A stretch of 64,000 bases of DNA. Source: Hymenobacter aerilatus. Its GTDB lineage: Bacteria; Bacteroidota; Bacteroidia; Cytophagales; Hymenobacteraceae. A program made the translations under genes and the position numbers. Where the stretch lies: the NCBI RefSeq assembly GCF_022921095.1, contig NZ_CP095053.1:1282501-1346500 (forward strand), given 5' to 3'. Shown here one piece after another: positions 43,497-51,225 of this stretch (within the stretch, counting starts at the first letter, position 1; the number at the start of each line of letters is the position of its first letter). Below the pieces are notes generated by a model, which ran no database searches, was not told the DNA's origin, and saw only the letters and a list, made by a program, of their open reading frames with translations.

Positions 43497-44942
43497 TCAC
43501 TTCTTTGTGGGTAGTAAATCAATCCAGCCATCTTCGCTGACCACAATGGCCAGACAAGGATACTGGCTGGATTCTACGTAGCGCAGGGCCGAATTGTAGC
43601 GCGAGCCGCGCGAAGAGTCGCCCTTAGCCGTGGCCAGGCCATCAAGAATGGCCCCAATGCCGTAGCAAGTGCCAGCAGGGTCGATGAGCACGGCTCCATC
43701 GATGTTGGTGACCAGGCGCAACAGCCCCGGCGTCATCAGGCGGGGCGTTACCTGAAAGCACTGCCGCGTAAGCCGGGCTGCTTCCTGCGCCGCGCCTTCC
43801 GAAATCAGCAAAATGGTGCCGTTGGACTGCGTCGTTGCTTTCTGCGTGAGGGCCCACAGCTGGTCGACGCCCGTCGCTTCCAAATGAGGGAATACGCGTT
43901 GTACCACACGCCCGAAGTTGTCCTGGGCCACGGTGCCCTGGGGTAGGCGGGGCGTATTCGATACCACCCGCATCATCACGTTGCCGTCGTGGCTCAGCTC
44001 CCAGCTGTAGTGGCGGGTGAAGTGCACCGTAAAAACCGGCTCGTACTGTGGGTCGTCGGTGTCTACGAGGTAGCCCAGGCCAAAGACGTCGGTGGCGTCG
44101 CTCACCAAGGAGGCGCGGTCTTCGCTCATTTCCAGTAGCTTGCGAATAGAGCGATGGTCGCGCAAGGGAATAGGCGCATCCAGCGTAAGCACCGGCTTGA
44201 TGGCCGGGTGGTGACGCCTGCCCACCAGCATCGTGCCCACGCCCTCGTCGCCCTCATGGCGCAGCGCAGCCACCCCGTTGCAGGCGTCGTAGAGGCCGTG
44301 GGTGCCGGCGGCGGCGCGCAGCATAAAGCGGCGCCCGGCGGCGCGTAGCACTTCGTTGTAGTCGCGGTCGAGAATGGGATGGTCCTCGTCGTTTTCGGTT
44401 TCGCGCAGGGCCCGGCCGCAGTCTTGCAAAAACTCCTGTACCACGGCATCGAGGAGGGAGTTGGCTCGCCCGCCCGGTACCGAGGGTAAGATGTAATAGC
44501 TATGGTAGGAGTCGGCGGCCAGCTGCAATACCACAATCACCAGATACCCATGCACATGGATGGGAGCCGAGCAGAAGTTTACGCGGTTTTCCTGCTGCTG
44601 CTCCACCAGCTGCGTGAGTGTGTGCTCGGTGGAACGACGCAGCAGCTCATACCAGCGCGCTTTCTCGTAGCGGTCGTGGTCAAGCGGGTGCAAGTGGTAG
44701 ACCACCTCGCGGGGACCTTCGGGCTCCAGGGAGGCTGCATACTCTTTCACTCCGGTAAAGCGCGCGGGGGCGTAGCGGTGCTTGGCGGGTTCCACCACGA
44801 TGGCGCCGGGGTCGTCGGCCTCTTTGGCAGAGGCGAGGCCCAGCAGCAGTACTTCGGGCTTCAGATTACGGTCGAGCAGGTTGAAAACGCCATCGGCCGA
44901 GAGCTGGGCCGAGACGCGAAATAAGCTTTGATGTTCCCACAT
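43497..44942 (-). CDS. Protein with divergent diadenylate-cyclase (DisA_N-like) domain
   Basis: 481 residues. Residues 1-240 form a domain I do not recognise, with a hydrophobic strand HVHGYLVIVVLQLAADSYHS. The last 120 residues follow the DisA_N/DAC pattern: GTILLISEGA (375-384), IDGAVLIDPAGTCYGIGAIL (414-433; DGA motif intact), GSRYNSALRYVESS (446-459) in the place of the catalytic RHR motif, and CLAIVVSEDGWIDLL (463-477). RHR to RYN predicts altered or lost c-di-AMP synthesis, or a nucleotide-sensor role. I recall an NCBI family called DACNV sensor domain that may be this, unverified. Divergent from a small membrane protein. Confidence 0.72.
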   Translation of the reverse strand: MWEHQSLFRVSAQLSADGVFNLLDRNLKPEVLLLGLASAKEADDPGAIVVEPAKHRYAPARFTGVKEYAASLEPEGPREVVYHLHPLDHDRYEKARWYELLRRSTEHTLTQLVEQQQENRVNFCSAPIHVHGYLVIVVLQLAADSYHSYYILPSVPGGRANSLLDAVVQEFLQDCGRALRETENDEDHPILDRDYNEVLRAAGRRFMLRAAAGTHGLYDACNGVAALRHEGDEGVGTMLVGRRHHPAIKPVLTLDAPIPLRDHRSIRKLLEMSEDRASLVSDATDVFGLGYLVDTDDPQYEPVFTVHFTRHYSWELSHDGNVMMRVVSNTPRLPQGTVAQDNFGRVVQRVFPHLEATGVDQLWALTQKATTQSNGTILLISEGAAQEAARLTRQCFQVTPRLMTPGLLRLVTNIDGAVLIDPAGTCYGIGAILDGLATAKGDSSRGSRYNSALRYVESSQYPCLAIVVSEDGWIDLLPTKK

Positions 44943-45097
44943 AGGGTAGGGCGGGTCGGGAGAGAATAGGACGTATACGGAAAAAGTAGGCCGGTAGTCG
45001 GGCGCGCTGCACCAAAGCAGAAAGCCGGCGGGTTTGGGAAACGCCAGGGTATCTTGTATCTTCGGTGAAGAAGTCGTCCACCGTTACCCCTGCCCGT

Positions 45098-45343
45098 ATG
45101 CTGGTTGATTTACTGCTAGGTGGTCTATGCGCCCTGATGTTTCTACCCCTCACCACGGGGTACTGCGCCTACAGCTACGGCCGCTCGTTCTGGCTATGGT
45201 TTGCCTTGGGCTGCTTTCTTCCCATTGTTTCTTTCTTTGTGCTGTTCGCCCTCATCGCGCGGCGCCAGCTCAACCCCGGCCAGCAACTCGTCGACGAAGC
45301 CAAGCAAATCCTGGCGCAAGCAGCGGCGGTGAAGAAAGGGTAG
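45098..45343 (+). CDS. Small two-helix membrane protein
   Basis: About 81 residues: two hydrophobic segments (LLLGGLCALMFLPLTTGYC, LWFALGCFLPIVSFFVLFAL) and a charged helical tail (QLVDEAKQILAQAAAVKKG). The frame opens at a GTG (45065) that lies directly on a TATCTTCG -7-like box, so either the transcript is leaderless or translation starts at the ATG 45098 chosen here. Its last codons form the start of the long inverted repeat. Divergent from the DAC-like gene; function unknown. Confidence 0.55.
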   Translation: MLVDLLLGGLCALMFLPLTTGYCAYSYGRSFWLWFALGCFLPIVSFFVLFALIARRQLNPGQQLVDEAKQILAQAAAVKKG

Positions 45344-45529
45344 GAGGGTGTGAGGGTATGGGGGTAGGAGGGTAAGAAGTATGTCATCCTGAGCGCAGCG
45401 AAGGACCTTCTCACGTGTGAACGACTATCGTAATAACGACTCGTTCTTGCGTGAGAAGGTCCTTCGCTGCGCTCAGGATGACATACTTCTTACCCTCCTA
45501 CCCCCATACCCTCACACCCTCCTACCCTT
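45336..45529. repeat. Giant perfect inverted repeat, copy 3 of the GAAGGACCTT family
   Basis: Arms of 80 bp (45336-45415 and 45450-45529) are perfectly complementary, around a 34-nt centre that holds GAACGA (45419) and TCGTTC (45441). Each arm has two parts: a G-tract tail (GGGTAGGAGGGTGTGAGGGT, five G-runs) and the family core TCATCCTGAGCGCAGCGAAG followed by GACCTTCTCACG. It overlaps the 3' end of the small membrane gene and abuts the IS110-type element. Perfect identity suggests recent formation or active repair. Confidence 0.9.
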
Positions 45530-45560
45530 GTATGATTGTACTACCCTAACTTAAGGGTAG

Positions 45561-45778
45561 CTAGAAAAGGAAACGGGGACACCATCCATCCCTAAATGCG
45601 GTGCTTTGGCGTCGACGTTGCGTGTGAGAATCTGTGCCCCGTTTCCCGTTTTTGCCTGAAGACTGCACAGTATGGAGGGAGCCCCGCCCTGGCGCGGATG
45701 GCATCCCGCATTTGTACAAGGAGAGTTGCGGTGAAAACCTTGCTGGCTGGTTGCTTTCCACCTTTTTACCCCGTGCCG
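45561..45778 (+). ncRNA. Candidate IS110 bridge-RNA region
   Basis: Untranslated leader before the transposase. GGAAACGGGG (45569-45578) pairs perfectly with CCCCGTTTCC (45637-45646), giving a closed domain of about 60 nt. A second structured part has GGATG-G-CATCC (45696-45706) inside G+C-rich flanks. In IS621-type IS110 elements a bridge RNA is transcribed from this position and guides target choice. That this region does so is inference. Confidence 0.4.
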
Positions 45779-46840
45779 ATGCCCCGCGTCCCTTCCCCCA
45801 CCGCCCCGCTGAAATACGTTGTGGGCATTGACATTGCCAAAGACACCTTCGTGGCCTGCTTCGGCCGCATCGAGGCCAGCCAGCAGCTGCGTTTTGGTAA
45901 AGAAACCACGTTTGCCAACACGCTGGCCGGCTTCACGGCCCTGCTGGCCTGGACGGCCAAGCAACAGGCGCCCGCCGCCCCATTGTGGTTCGTGGTCGAA
46001 GCCACTGGGGTCTACTACGAAGCCTTAGCCTATTTTCTCTCCGATAACGCACAGGCCCTGAGCGTGCTACTGCCCAACAAAGTCAAGCACTTTGCCCAGA
46101 GCACCGAGCTCAAGAGCAAGACCGATCAACTCGATGCCCGCCTGCTTTGCCGCCTGGGCCTGGAGCGGGCCTTGCCCGCCTGGCAACCACCAACGCCCGC
46201 TCTGCGCCAGCTGCGGGCCCTGGCCCGCGAGCGTCAGCGCCTAAGCGAGCAGGGCGGACAGCTCAAAACCCGGTGCCACGCCTACCAGCACAGCTACCAG
46301 CCCGACGCCCGCACCCTCGAGCGCTTGGCCGCTCAGCAGCAACTCGTTGCCCAACAGCTAAAAGCCGTCGACCAAGACCTCTCGCTGCTGCTCGACGCGG
46401 AGCCGGAGTTGGCCCGCAAACTGGCCCACCTGACCAGCATCCCCGGCATCGGTCTGACCACGGCCATCGTGGTGGTGGCCGAAACCAACGGCTTCATCCT
46501 GGTGGAAAACGAGCGCCAGCTCGCCTCCTACGCCGGCCTAGACGTGGTGCAGCGCCAAAGCGGCCTCTCTTCCCAAGCCACGCGCATTTCCCGCCGAGGG
46601 AACGTGCGCCTGCGTACGGCGCTCTACCTGCCAGCCGTGAGCAGCCTGCGCTATAATCCGCAGCAAAAAGCCTTCTATGCCCGCTTGCGCGCCCGCCAGC
46701 CCAGCGGCAAGCCCGGCGTCATTGCCGTCATGCGCAAGCTCTTGCTGCTCTGCTATTCGCTCTGGAAAAACGACCGCCCCTACGACCTGCAGTTCCACCC
46801 GGCCCACATGGCCGAAAAAGAAGTAGCCCCGGCCGATTAA
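45779..46840 (+). CDS. IS110-family transposase
   Basis: About 353 residues, start MPRVPSPTAPLKYVVGIDIA. RuvC-like DEDD residues: Asp18 (GIDIAKDTF), Glu74 (VVEATGVYYEAL), Asp116 and Asp119 (KTDQLDARLL). C-terminal Transposase_20 part: LTSIPGIGLTTAIVVVAETN, then YAGLDVVQRQSGLSSQATRI and SRRGNVRLRTALYLPA, with a Ser-rich segment where the catalytic Ser is expected. Upstream in-frame codons from 45596 cover the structured leader and are rejected. Full length and without stops, so likely functional. Confidence 0.92.
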   Translation: MPRVPSPTAPLKYVVGIDIAKDTFVACFGRIEASQQLRFGKETTFANTLAGFTALLAWTAKQQAPAAPLWFVVEATGVYYEALAYFLSDNAQALSVLLPNKVKHFAQSTELKSKTDQLDARLLCRLGLERALPAWQPPTPALRQLRALARERQRLSEQGGQLKTRCHAYQHSYQPDARTLERLAAQQQLVAQQLKAVDQDLSLLLDAEPELARKLAHLTSIPGIGLTTAIVVVAETNGFILVENERQLASYAGLDVVQRQSGLSSQATRISRRGNVRLRTALYLPAVSSLRYNPQQKAFYARLRARQPSGKPGVIAVMRKLLLLCYSLWKNDRPYDLQFHPAHMAEKEVAPAD

Positions 46841-46870
46841 TGGGCCGAGGCTACACAGGATGAACCCGAA

Positions 46871-46889
46871 GGCTCTCCTTGAAGGAGCC
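46871..46889 (+). terminator. Hairpin after the transposase
   Basis: GGCTCTCCTT-GA-AGGAGCC, with a 2-nt bulge, 30 bp after the stop codon. Possible terminator or part of the IS right end. Confidence 0.4.
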
Positions 46890-46935
46890 TAAAGATAAAA
46901 AACTTGCCCAAGTTCTTGCTCTTTATCACAGTATC

Positions 46936-48168
46936 TCACACCCTTCCTACCCTCAAAAACTCTCCTATCCCCTGCGCGGCCCAGGCGCCGGTGCTGAAGC
47001 AGCCTTGCAGCAGGTAGCCGCCGGTGGGCGCTTCCCAGTCCAGCATTTCGCCGGCCACAAAGGTGCCCGGCTGGCGGCGCAGCATCAGATGCTCGTCTAC
47101 GGCGTCCCAGGCTACGCCCCCGGCCGTGCTGATGGCCTCATCGAGTGGGCGCAGGGCGGAGACGGGTAGGGGGAGGGCAGTGAGCAGCGAAAACAAGGCA
47201 TCGGGGGTGGTAGGCAGGGGGCCGGCCGGGGCCAGTTCGCGCAGCAGGGTAGGCACGGGCGGCCCCAGGCGCAACGTTTTGCTCAGAAAAGACGCCAACG
47301 ATGTCCCGTCGGGCCGACGGGCCAGCTGCTGCCGCAGCGGCGCATCTGGCAGGTCGGGCTTGAGGTGCAGGTGCAGAAAGGCAGGCTCGCCTGTTGCGAG
47401 GGCGGCCCGCAGGTAGGGCGTGAGGGCGTACACGGGCGTGCCCTCTATACCGTAGTCGGTGAGCAGCAGCTCGCCGCGCACACGGTGGGAACCGCAACGC
47501 AAGGCAATGTTTTTGAGTGGCTGGCGCCCTACCTTCTCCCGAAAATAAGCCGACCACGCTACCTCCGCTCCGCAATTAGCCGGCGCAAAGGGTAGGCATT
47601 CCACCCCGGCTGCCAGCAGCAGCGGCAGCCAACGGCCGTCGGAGCCGGTTTTGGCCCAGCTGGCGCCGCCCAGGGCCAGCAGGGTAGCATCGGGCCGAAT
47701 CGTAAACTCCTCTCCCGTCGCCTCGTGGCGCAGGCAGTGCGTGCCGGGCTCCGTGCCAAAGCCCAGCCAGCGGTGGCGCATATGCAGCTGCACGCCCAGC
47801 GCCCGTAGGCGGTCCAGCCACGCCCGCAGCACGTGGGCAGGCTTGTGGTTGGGGGTAGGAAACACGCGCCCGCTGGTGCCTACAAACGTCTCGATACCCA
47901 GCCTGGCCAGCAGGCGGCGCAACTCGTCTGGCGAGAATAGGTGCAGGTAGCGCGCAAACTCGGGGTGGCGCGTGCCGTAGCGGCCGGCAAATGCAGCGGG
48001 CGGCTCGCTGTTGCTGAGGTTGAAGCCGCCGTGGCCGGCTACCAGAAACTTGCGCCCCATAGTAGCCTGCGCCTCGTAGAGGGCAACGGTGTGGCCGGCT
48101 TCGGCCAGCTGCCAGGCCGCTAGCAGACCAGCAGGGCCGCCTCCTACGATGGCAATGGTGGCAGACAT
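46936..48168 (-). CDS. HI0933/BaiN-like flavoprotein oxidoreductase
   Basis: About 410 residues. Start MSATIAIVGGGPAGLLAAWQ with the FAD Rossmann motif GGGPAG; longer frame rejected because the motif should be near the N-terminus. Family blocks: ATMGRKFLVAGHGGFNLSNS, SGRVFPTPNHKPAHVLRAWL, LLALGGASWAKTGSDG, GIEGTPVYAL, STAGGVAWDAVDEHLML, GEMLDWEAPTGGYLLQGCFS. Closest to the TIGR03862-type NAD(P)/FAD proteins as I recall. Substrate unknown. The final codons coincide with a GGGTAGGAAGGGTGTGAG string. Confidence 0.85.
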   Translation of the reverse strand: MSATIAIVGGGPAGLLAAWQLAEAGHTVALYEAQATMGRKFLVAGHGGFNLSNSEPPAAFAGRYGTRHPEFARYLHLFSPDELRRLLARLGIETFVGTSGRVFPTPNHKPAHVLRAWLDRLRALGVQLHMRHRWLGFGTEPGTHCLRHEATGEEFTIRPDATLLALGGASWAKTGSDGRWLPLLLAAGVECLPFAPANCGAEVAWSAYFREKVGRQPLKNIALRCGSHRVRGELLLTDYGIEGTPVYALTPYLRAALATGEPAFLHLHLKPDLPDAPLRQQLARRPDGTSLASFLSKTLRLGPPVPTLLRELAPAGPLPTTPDALFSLLTALPLPVSALRPLDEAISTAGGVAWDAVDEHLMLRRQPGTFVAGEMLDWEAPTGGYLLQGCFSTGAWAAQGIGEFLRVGRV

Positions 48169-48467
48169 TGGTAATAAATGGGTAAAATGATGATCATGCG
48201 CGGCGTGGTACAGCGCCCAAACAGCCATGCAAGTTCACGAAATGAGGCGATTTTAGACACTCAGGTCCTTTTTGCCGTATAGGATAACTACTGTTGGCCT
48301 TGCCTGAACTATCAGACCAGTTCTGCCATATACAAAAAGACCCTTACCACGCTAGCACATGGTGGGGCGCTTTGCATTGCACACGCATTACCTAATGGTA
48401 GCACCCGCCTGCTCGGCGCTACCTGCTTTCTAATGGATAGTAGCACCCATCACGTTCGTAGAATTGC
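48169..48467. other. Divergent spacer without genes
   Basis: About 300 bp between the flavoprotein and a lipoprotein gene. The only structure I see is an imperfect direct repeat, CTAATGGTAGCACCC (48393-48407) and CTAATGGATAGTAGCACCC (48431-48449), close to the lipoprotein start; it could be a paired binding site. Confidence 0.3.
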
Positions 48468-49040
48468 ATGAAAAACATAGTCTTTTTTACCTTTGTTTTG
48501 TTGTTTTTAGGCAGCTGTCAAGATCAGGAGCGGGAACGACGCTTGAAGAAAAAAGAGGTGGAGCTGACCCAGAAGGAGCAAGCCCTGCTCTTGCGGGAGA
48601 ATGCCCTGGCGCTCCGGGAACAAAGCATAGCCAAAGAAGTGCATGTGCTGGACAGTACCCGCCAAGCCTCCCTCGACTCAACGCAGTACAACCCTACGGG
48701 CGTGTGGGCCGCCCGCATGAACTGCATCGAAACAGATTGCCCTGGCTCGGCCATCGGCGACAGCAAAAACGAGCAGTGGGAAATTTCCTACCAGCAGAGC
48801 GGGATTTTAGTGCAAGCCAGCGTCAATAACAGAATAGTGCGCCTATACACCGGTACGCTCACGGGCAATACGCTGACCCTGAACGCGCAGCACACTGACG
48901 ATGAAGCCCTACCCGATGCCAACACCAACATTACGGTACAACTACAGGCTGCCACTGAGCAGCGCTTGGAAGGCCAGCGGATTATTGAGCGCCCCGGCAA
49001 CTGCCGCATTATCTACGCGCTTGAGCTAACGAAAAAATAG
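48468..49040 (+). CDS. Coiled-coil lipoprotein, unknown function
   Basis: 190 residues. Signal MKNIVFFTFVLLFLGSC with Cys17 as lipid site. A heptad-like charged helix follows (EVELTQKEQALLLRENALAL, to about residue 60), then a predicted beta-rich domain (about 78-190) with NPTGVWAARMNCIETDCPG, two Cys that may form a disulphide with the later NCRIIY Cys. I do not know the family. The antiporter starts 6 bp after its stop, so they are probably co-transcribed. Confidence 0.7.
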   Translation: MKNIVFFTFVLLFLGSCQDQERERRLKKKEVELTQKEQALLLRENALALREQSIAKEVHVLDSTRQASLDSTQYNPTGVWAARMNCIETDCPGSAIGDSKNEQWEISYQQSGILVQASVNNRIVRLYTGTLTGNTLTLNAQHTDDEALPDANTNITVQLQAATEQRLEGQRIIERPGNCRIIYALELTKK

Positions 49041-49045
49041 TACCC

Positions 49046-51217
49046 ATGCGACCCTCCTTCCTCATGCTTTTACTGAACCTCGATTTCACGTTACCGCTAA
49101 AGAATCCGGTTATTATTTTTTCGCTTGTTCTATTTATTATACTATTCTCTCCTATCATCTTTCATAAAATTAAGGTCCCGCATATCATCGGGTTAATCAT
49201 TGCGGGCACACTGGTAGGGCCCTATGGGCTGAACTTGCTACTGCGCGATAGTAGTATTGTGCTATTTGGTACAGTAGGGCTGCTGTACATCATGTTTCTG
49301 GCCGGGCTGGAAATCGACCTGAGTGAGTTTAAAAAGAACCGCAACAAGATTCTGCTTTTTGGGCTGGCCACGTTCACGTTGCCCCTCGTAACGGGGGCAC
49401 TAGCCAGCTACTATATCCTGGGCTACGGTTTTCTGTCGTCGGTGCTGCTCGCCAGTATGTTTTCCACGCATACGCTGGTGGCCTACCCCATTGCCAGCCG
49501 CTACGGCGTGACGCGCAACCGGGCCGTGCTGCTCACCATTGGCGGCACCATGATTACGGATATTCTAGCCCTGCTGATTCTGGCCGCTATTTCGGGCATG
49601 ACGCGAGAAAGTGTCAGCGCTACGTTCTGGGTGCGGCTAGGTGGCTCGGCCATGATCTTCGTCGCCATCGTTTTTTTCGGGTTTCCCTTTATCATCCGGT
49701 GGTTTTTCAAACGGTTTACCGACAGCGTTTCGCAGTACATTTTTGTGCTGGCCATGGTATTTCTCGCTTCTTTTCTGGCCGAAGCAGCAGGGTTAGAGGC
49801 TATCATTGGGGCGTTCTTTGCCGGTCTGGTGCTCAATAAGTTTGTGCCCCATTCCTCGCCCCTCATGAACCGGATCGACTTTGTGGGGAATGCGCTCTTT
49901 ATCCCGTTCTTTCTGATTGGGGTAGGGATGCTTGTTGATGTGAGTGTCTTGGTGAAAGGTACTGGGGCGCTGAAAGTGGCTGGCGTAGTGGTATTTATTG
50001 CTATTTCTGCTAAGTATCTGGCGGCTAAGTTCACCCAGAAAGTACTGGGCATGACCAAAGACGAGGGAGACCTGATTTTTGGGCTGAGTAGCTCCCACGC
50101 CGCTGCCACGCTGGCTATTATCCTGGTTGGATACAACATTATCATTGGTGAAACACCCAGCGGCTTACCCATCCGTTTGCTGGATGAGGACGTGCTGAAT
50201 GGCACCATTCTGCTGATTTTGGTGAGCTGCGCTATCAGCTCTTTTCAGGTCGAAAAATCAGCTCGTACCATCGCCAAGCTCGAGGAAAGTGCCGCTGCAC
50301 CCGTAGTTGACACGGGGGAGAAGGTGCTCCTGTCGCTCGCCTACCCCGACACGGTGGCCGAGATGGTAGACTTTGGGTTGATGCTGCGGCCGCGCAAAAG
50401 CAAGGTGCCTGTGTATGCGCTGCATGTGGTGAGCGATGAAGACGAAAATGCTTCAGGGCAGAGCTCCGGCAAAAAGATGATGGAGAAGGCTCAACAGCAC
50501 GCCGCCGCCTCCGAGAATGAGCTGTTGCCTCTCACCCGCTACGACATGAGTATCAGTAGCGGCATCATCTACAGCATCAAGGAGCAGAACATCACGAAAG
50601 TGCTCATTGGCTTGCACCGCTCCTTCAGCGCTACCAACTTTTTTGGGCCTGTGGTGGAGAAAATTCTGGAGAGCACTCCGGAGGAAATCTTCGTGTACCA
50701 GCCCATGCAGCCGCTCAATACGCTTACCCGTATTGTAGCAGTGCTACCCCCCAATGCAGAGCAGGAGTCTGGTTTTACCCATTGGCTGGATACCGTTACC
50801 ATCCTCTCCAAGGAAGCGGGGCTACCCCTGGCCTTCTACGCCCAGGACCATACGCTACAGATGATGCGTACGCACAACGAGCAAGATACAGCCCTGAATG
50901 GCGTAACGTACACTGAGTTTGCTAACTGGGATGACTTCCTGATTTTCAGTAAGGAAGTCAAACCCAATGACTTGTTCCTGATTGTTTCGTCGCGGCGCGG
51001 CCATGTTTCCTACACCGAGCGGATGACCAAGCTTCCGTATTACCTGACCACGTACTTCACTAAAAACAGTTTCCTGCTGCTTTTCCCGAAACAGCCTGTT
51101 GCGGCCGCTCTGTCGGACGGGCTCGCGCAATTCACAAAGCCGCTGGAAACCGCGGCCAGTGCTGCCAAGCCTGTTCAAAGTGTGGTGGGCTACGTGAAAG
51201 GATTGTTCACCAAATAA
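49046..51217 (+). CDS. CPA2-type cation/proton antiporter
   Basis: 723 residues. Sodium/hydrogen-exchanger domain with about 12 helices (40-410; KVPHIIGLIIAGTLVGPYGL, VGLLYIMFLAGLEIDLSEFK, EAAGLEAIIGAFFAGLVLNK, GLSSSHAAATLAIILVGYNI). The C-terminal 300 residues are cytosolic and hold two universal-stress-protein-like folds (VLLSLAYPDTVAEMVDFGLM; IYSIKEQNITKVLIGLHRS), probably regulatory. Likely role in pH or sodium/potassium balance. Ends 8 bp before the convergent ClC gene's stop. Confidence 0.88.
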   Translation: MRPSFLMLLLNLDFTLPLKNPVIIFSLVLFIILFSPIIFHKIKVPHIIGLIIAGTLVGPYGLNLLLRDSSIVLFGTVGLLYIMFLAGLEIDLSEFKKNRNKILLFGLATFTLPLVTGALASYYILGYGFLSSVLLASMFSTHTLVAYPIASRYGVTRNRAVLLTIGGTMITDILALLILAAISGMTRESVSATFWVRLGGSAMIFVAIVFFGFPFIIRWFFKRFTDSVSQYIFVLAMVFLASFLAEAAGLEAIIGAFFAGLVLNKFVPHSSPLMNRIDFVGNALFIPFFLIGVGMLVDVSVLVKGTGALKVAGVVVFIAISAKYLAAKFTQKVLGMTKDEGDLIFGLSSSHAAATLAIILVGYNIIIGETPSGLPIRLLDEDVLNGTILLILVSCAISSFQVEKSARTIAKLEESAAAPVVDTGEKVLLSLAYPDTVAEMVDFGLMLRPRKSKVPVYALHVVSDEDENASGQSSGKKMMEKAQQHAAASENELLPLTRYDMSISSGIIYSIKEQNITKVLIGLHRSFSATNFFGPVVEKILESTPEEIFVYQPMQPLNTLTRIVAVLPPNAEQESGFTHWLDTVTILSKEAGLPLAFYAQDHTLQMMRTHNEQDTALNGVTYTEFANWDDFLIFSKEVKPNDLFLIVSSRRGHVSYTERMTKLPYYLTTYFTKNSFLLLFPKQPVAAALSDGLAQFTKPLETAASAAKPVQSVVGYVKGLFTK

Positions 51218-51225
51218 CCCTCAGC

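Larger units (their letters stand above)
45541..46890 (+). mobile_element. IS110-family insertion sequence (approximate ends)
   Basis: A single intact transposase with about 235 bp of structured leader and a short 3' flank. IS110 elements have no long terminal repeats, so the ends cannot be fixed by eye; these limits run from a small palindrome (CTACCCTAAC/TTAAGGGTAG, 45541-45560) to the hairpin at 46871-46889. It lies directly after the 80-bp inverted repeat, which fits the known liking of some IS110 elements for palindromic repeats. Confidence 0.55.

Noticed and set aside
45336..45529. CRISPR-like or attachment-site reading of the repeat
   Set aside because: There is one inverted repeat, not regularly spaced direct repeats with spacers, and no cas or integrase gene nearby.
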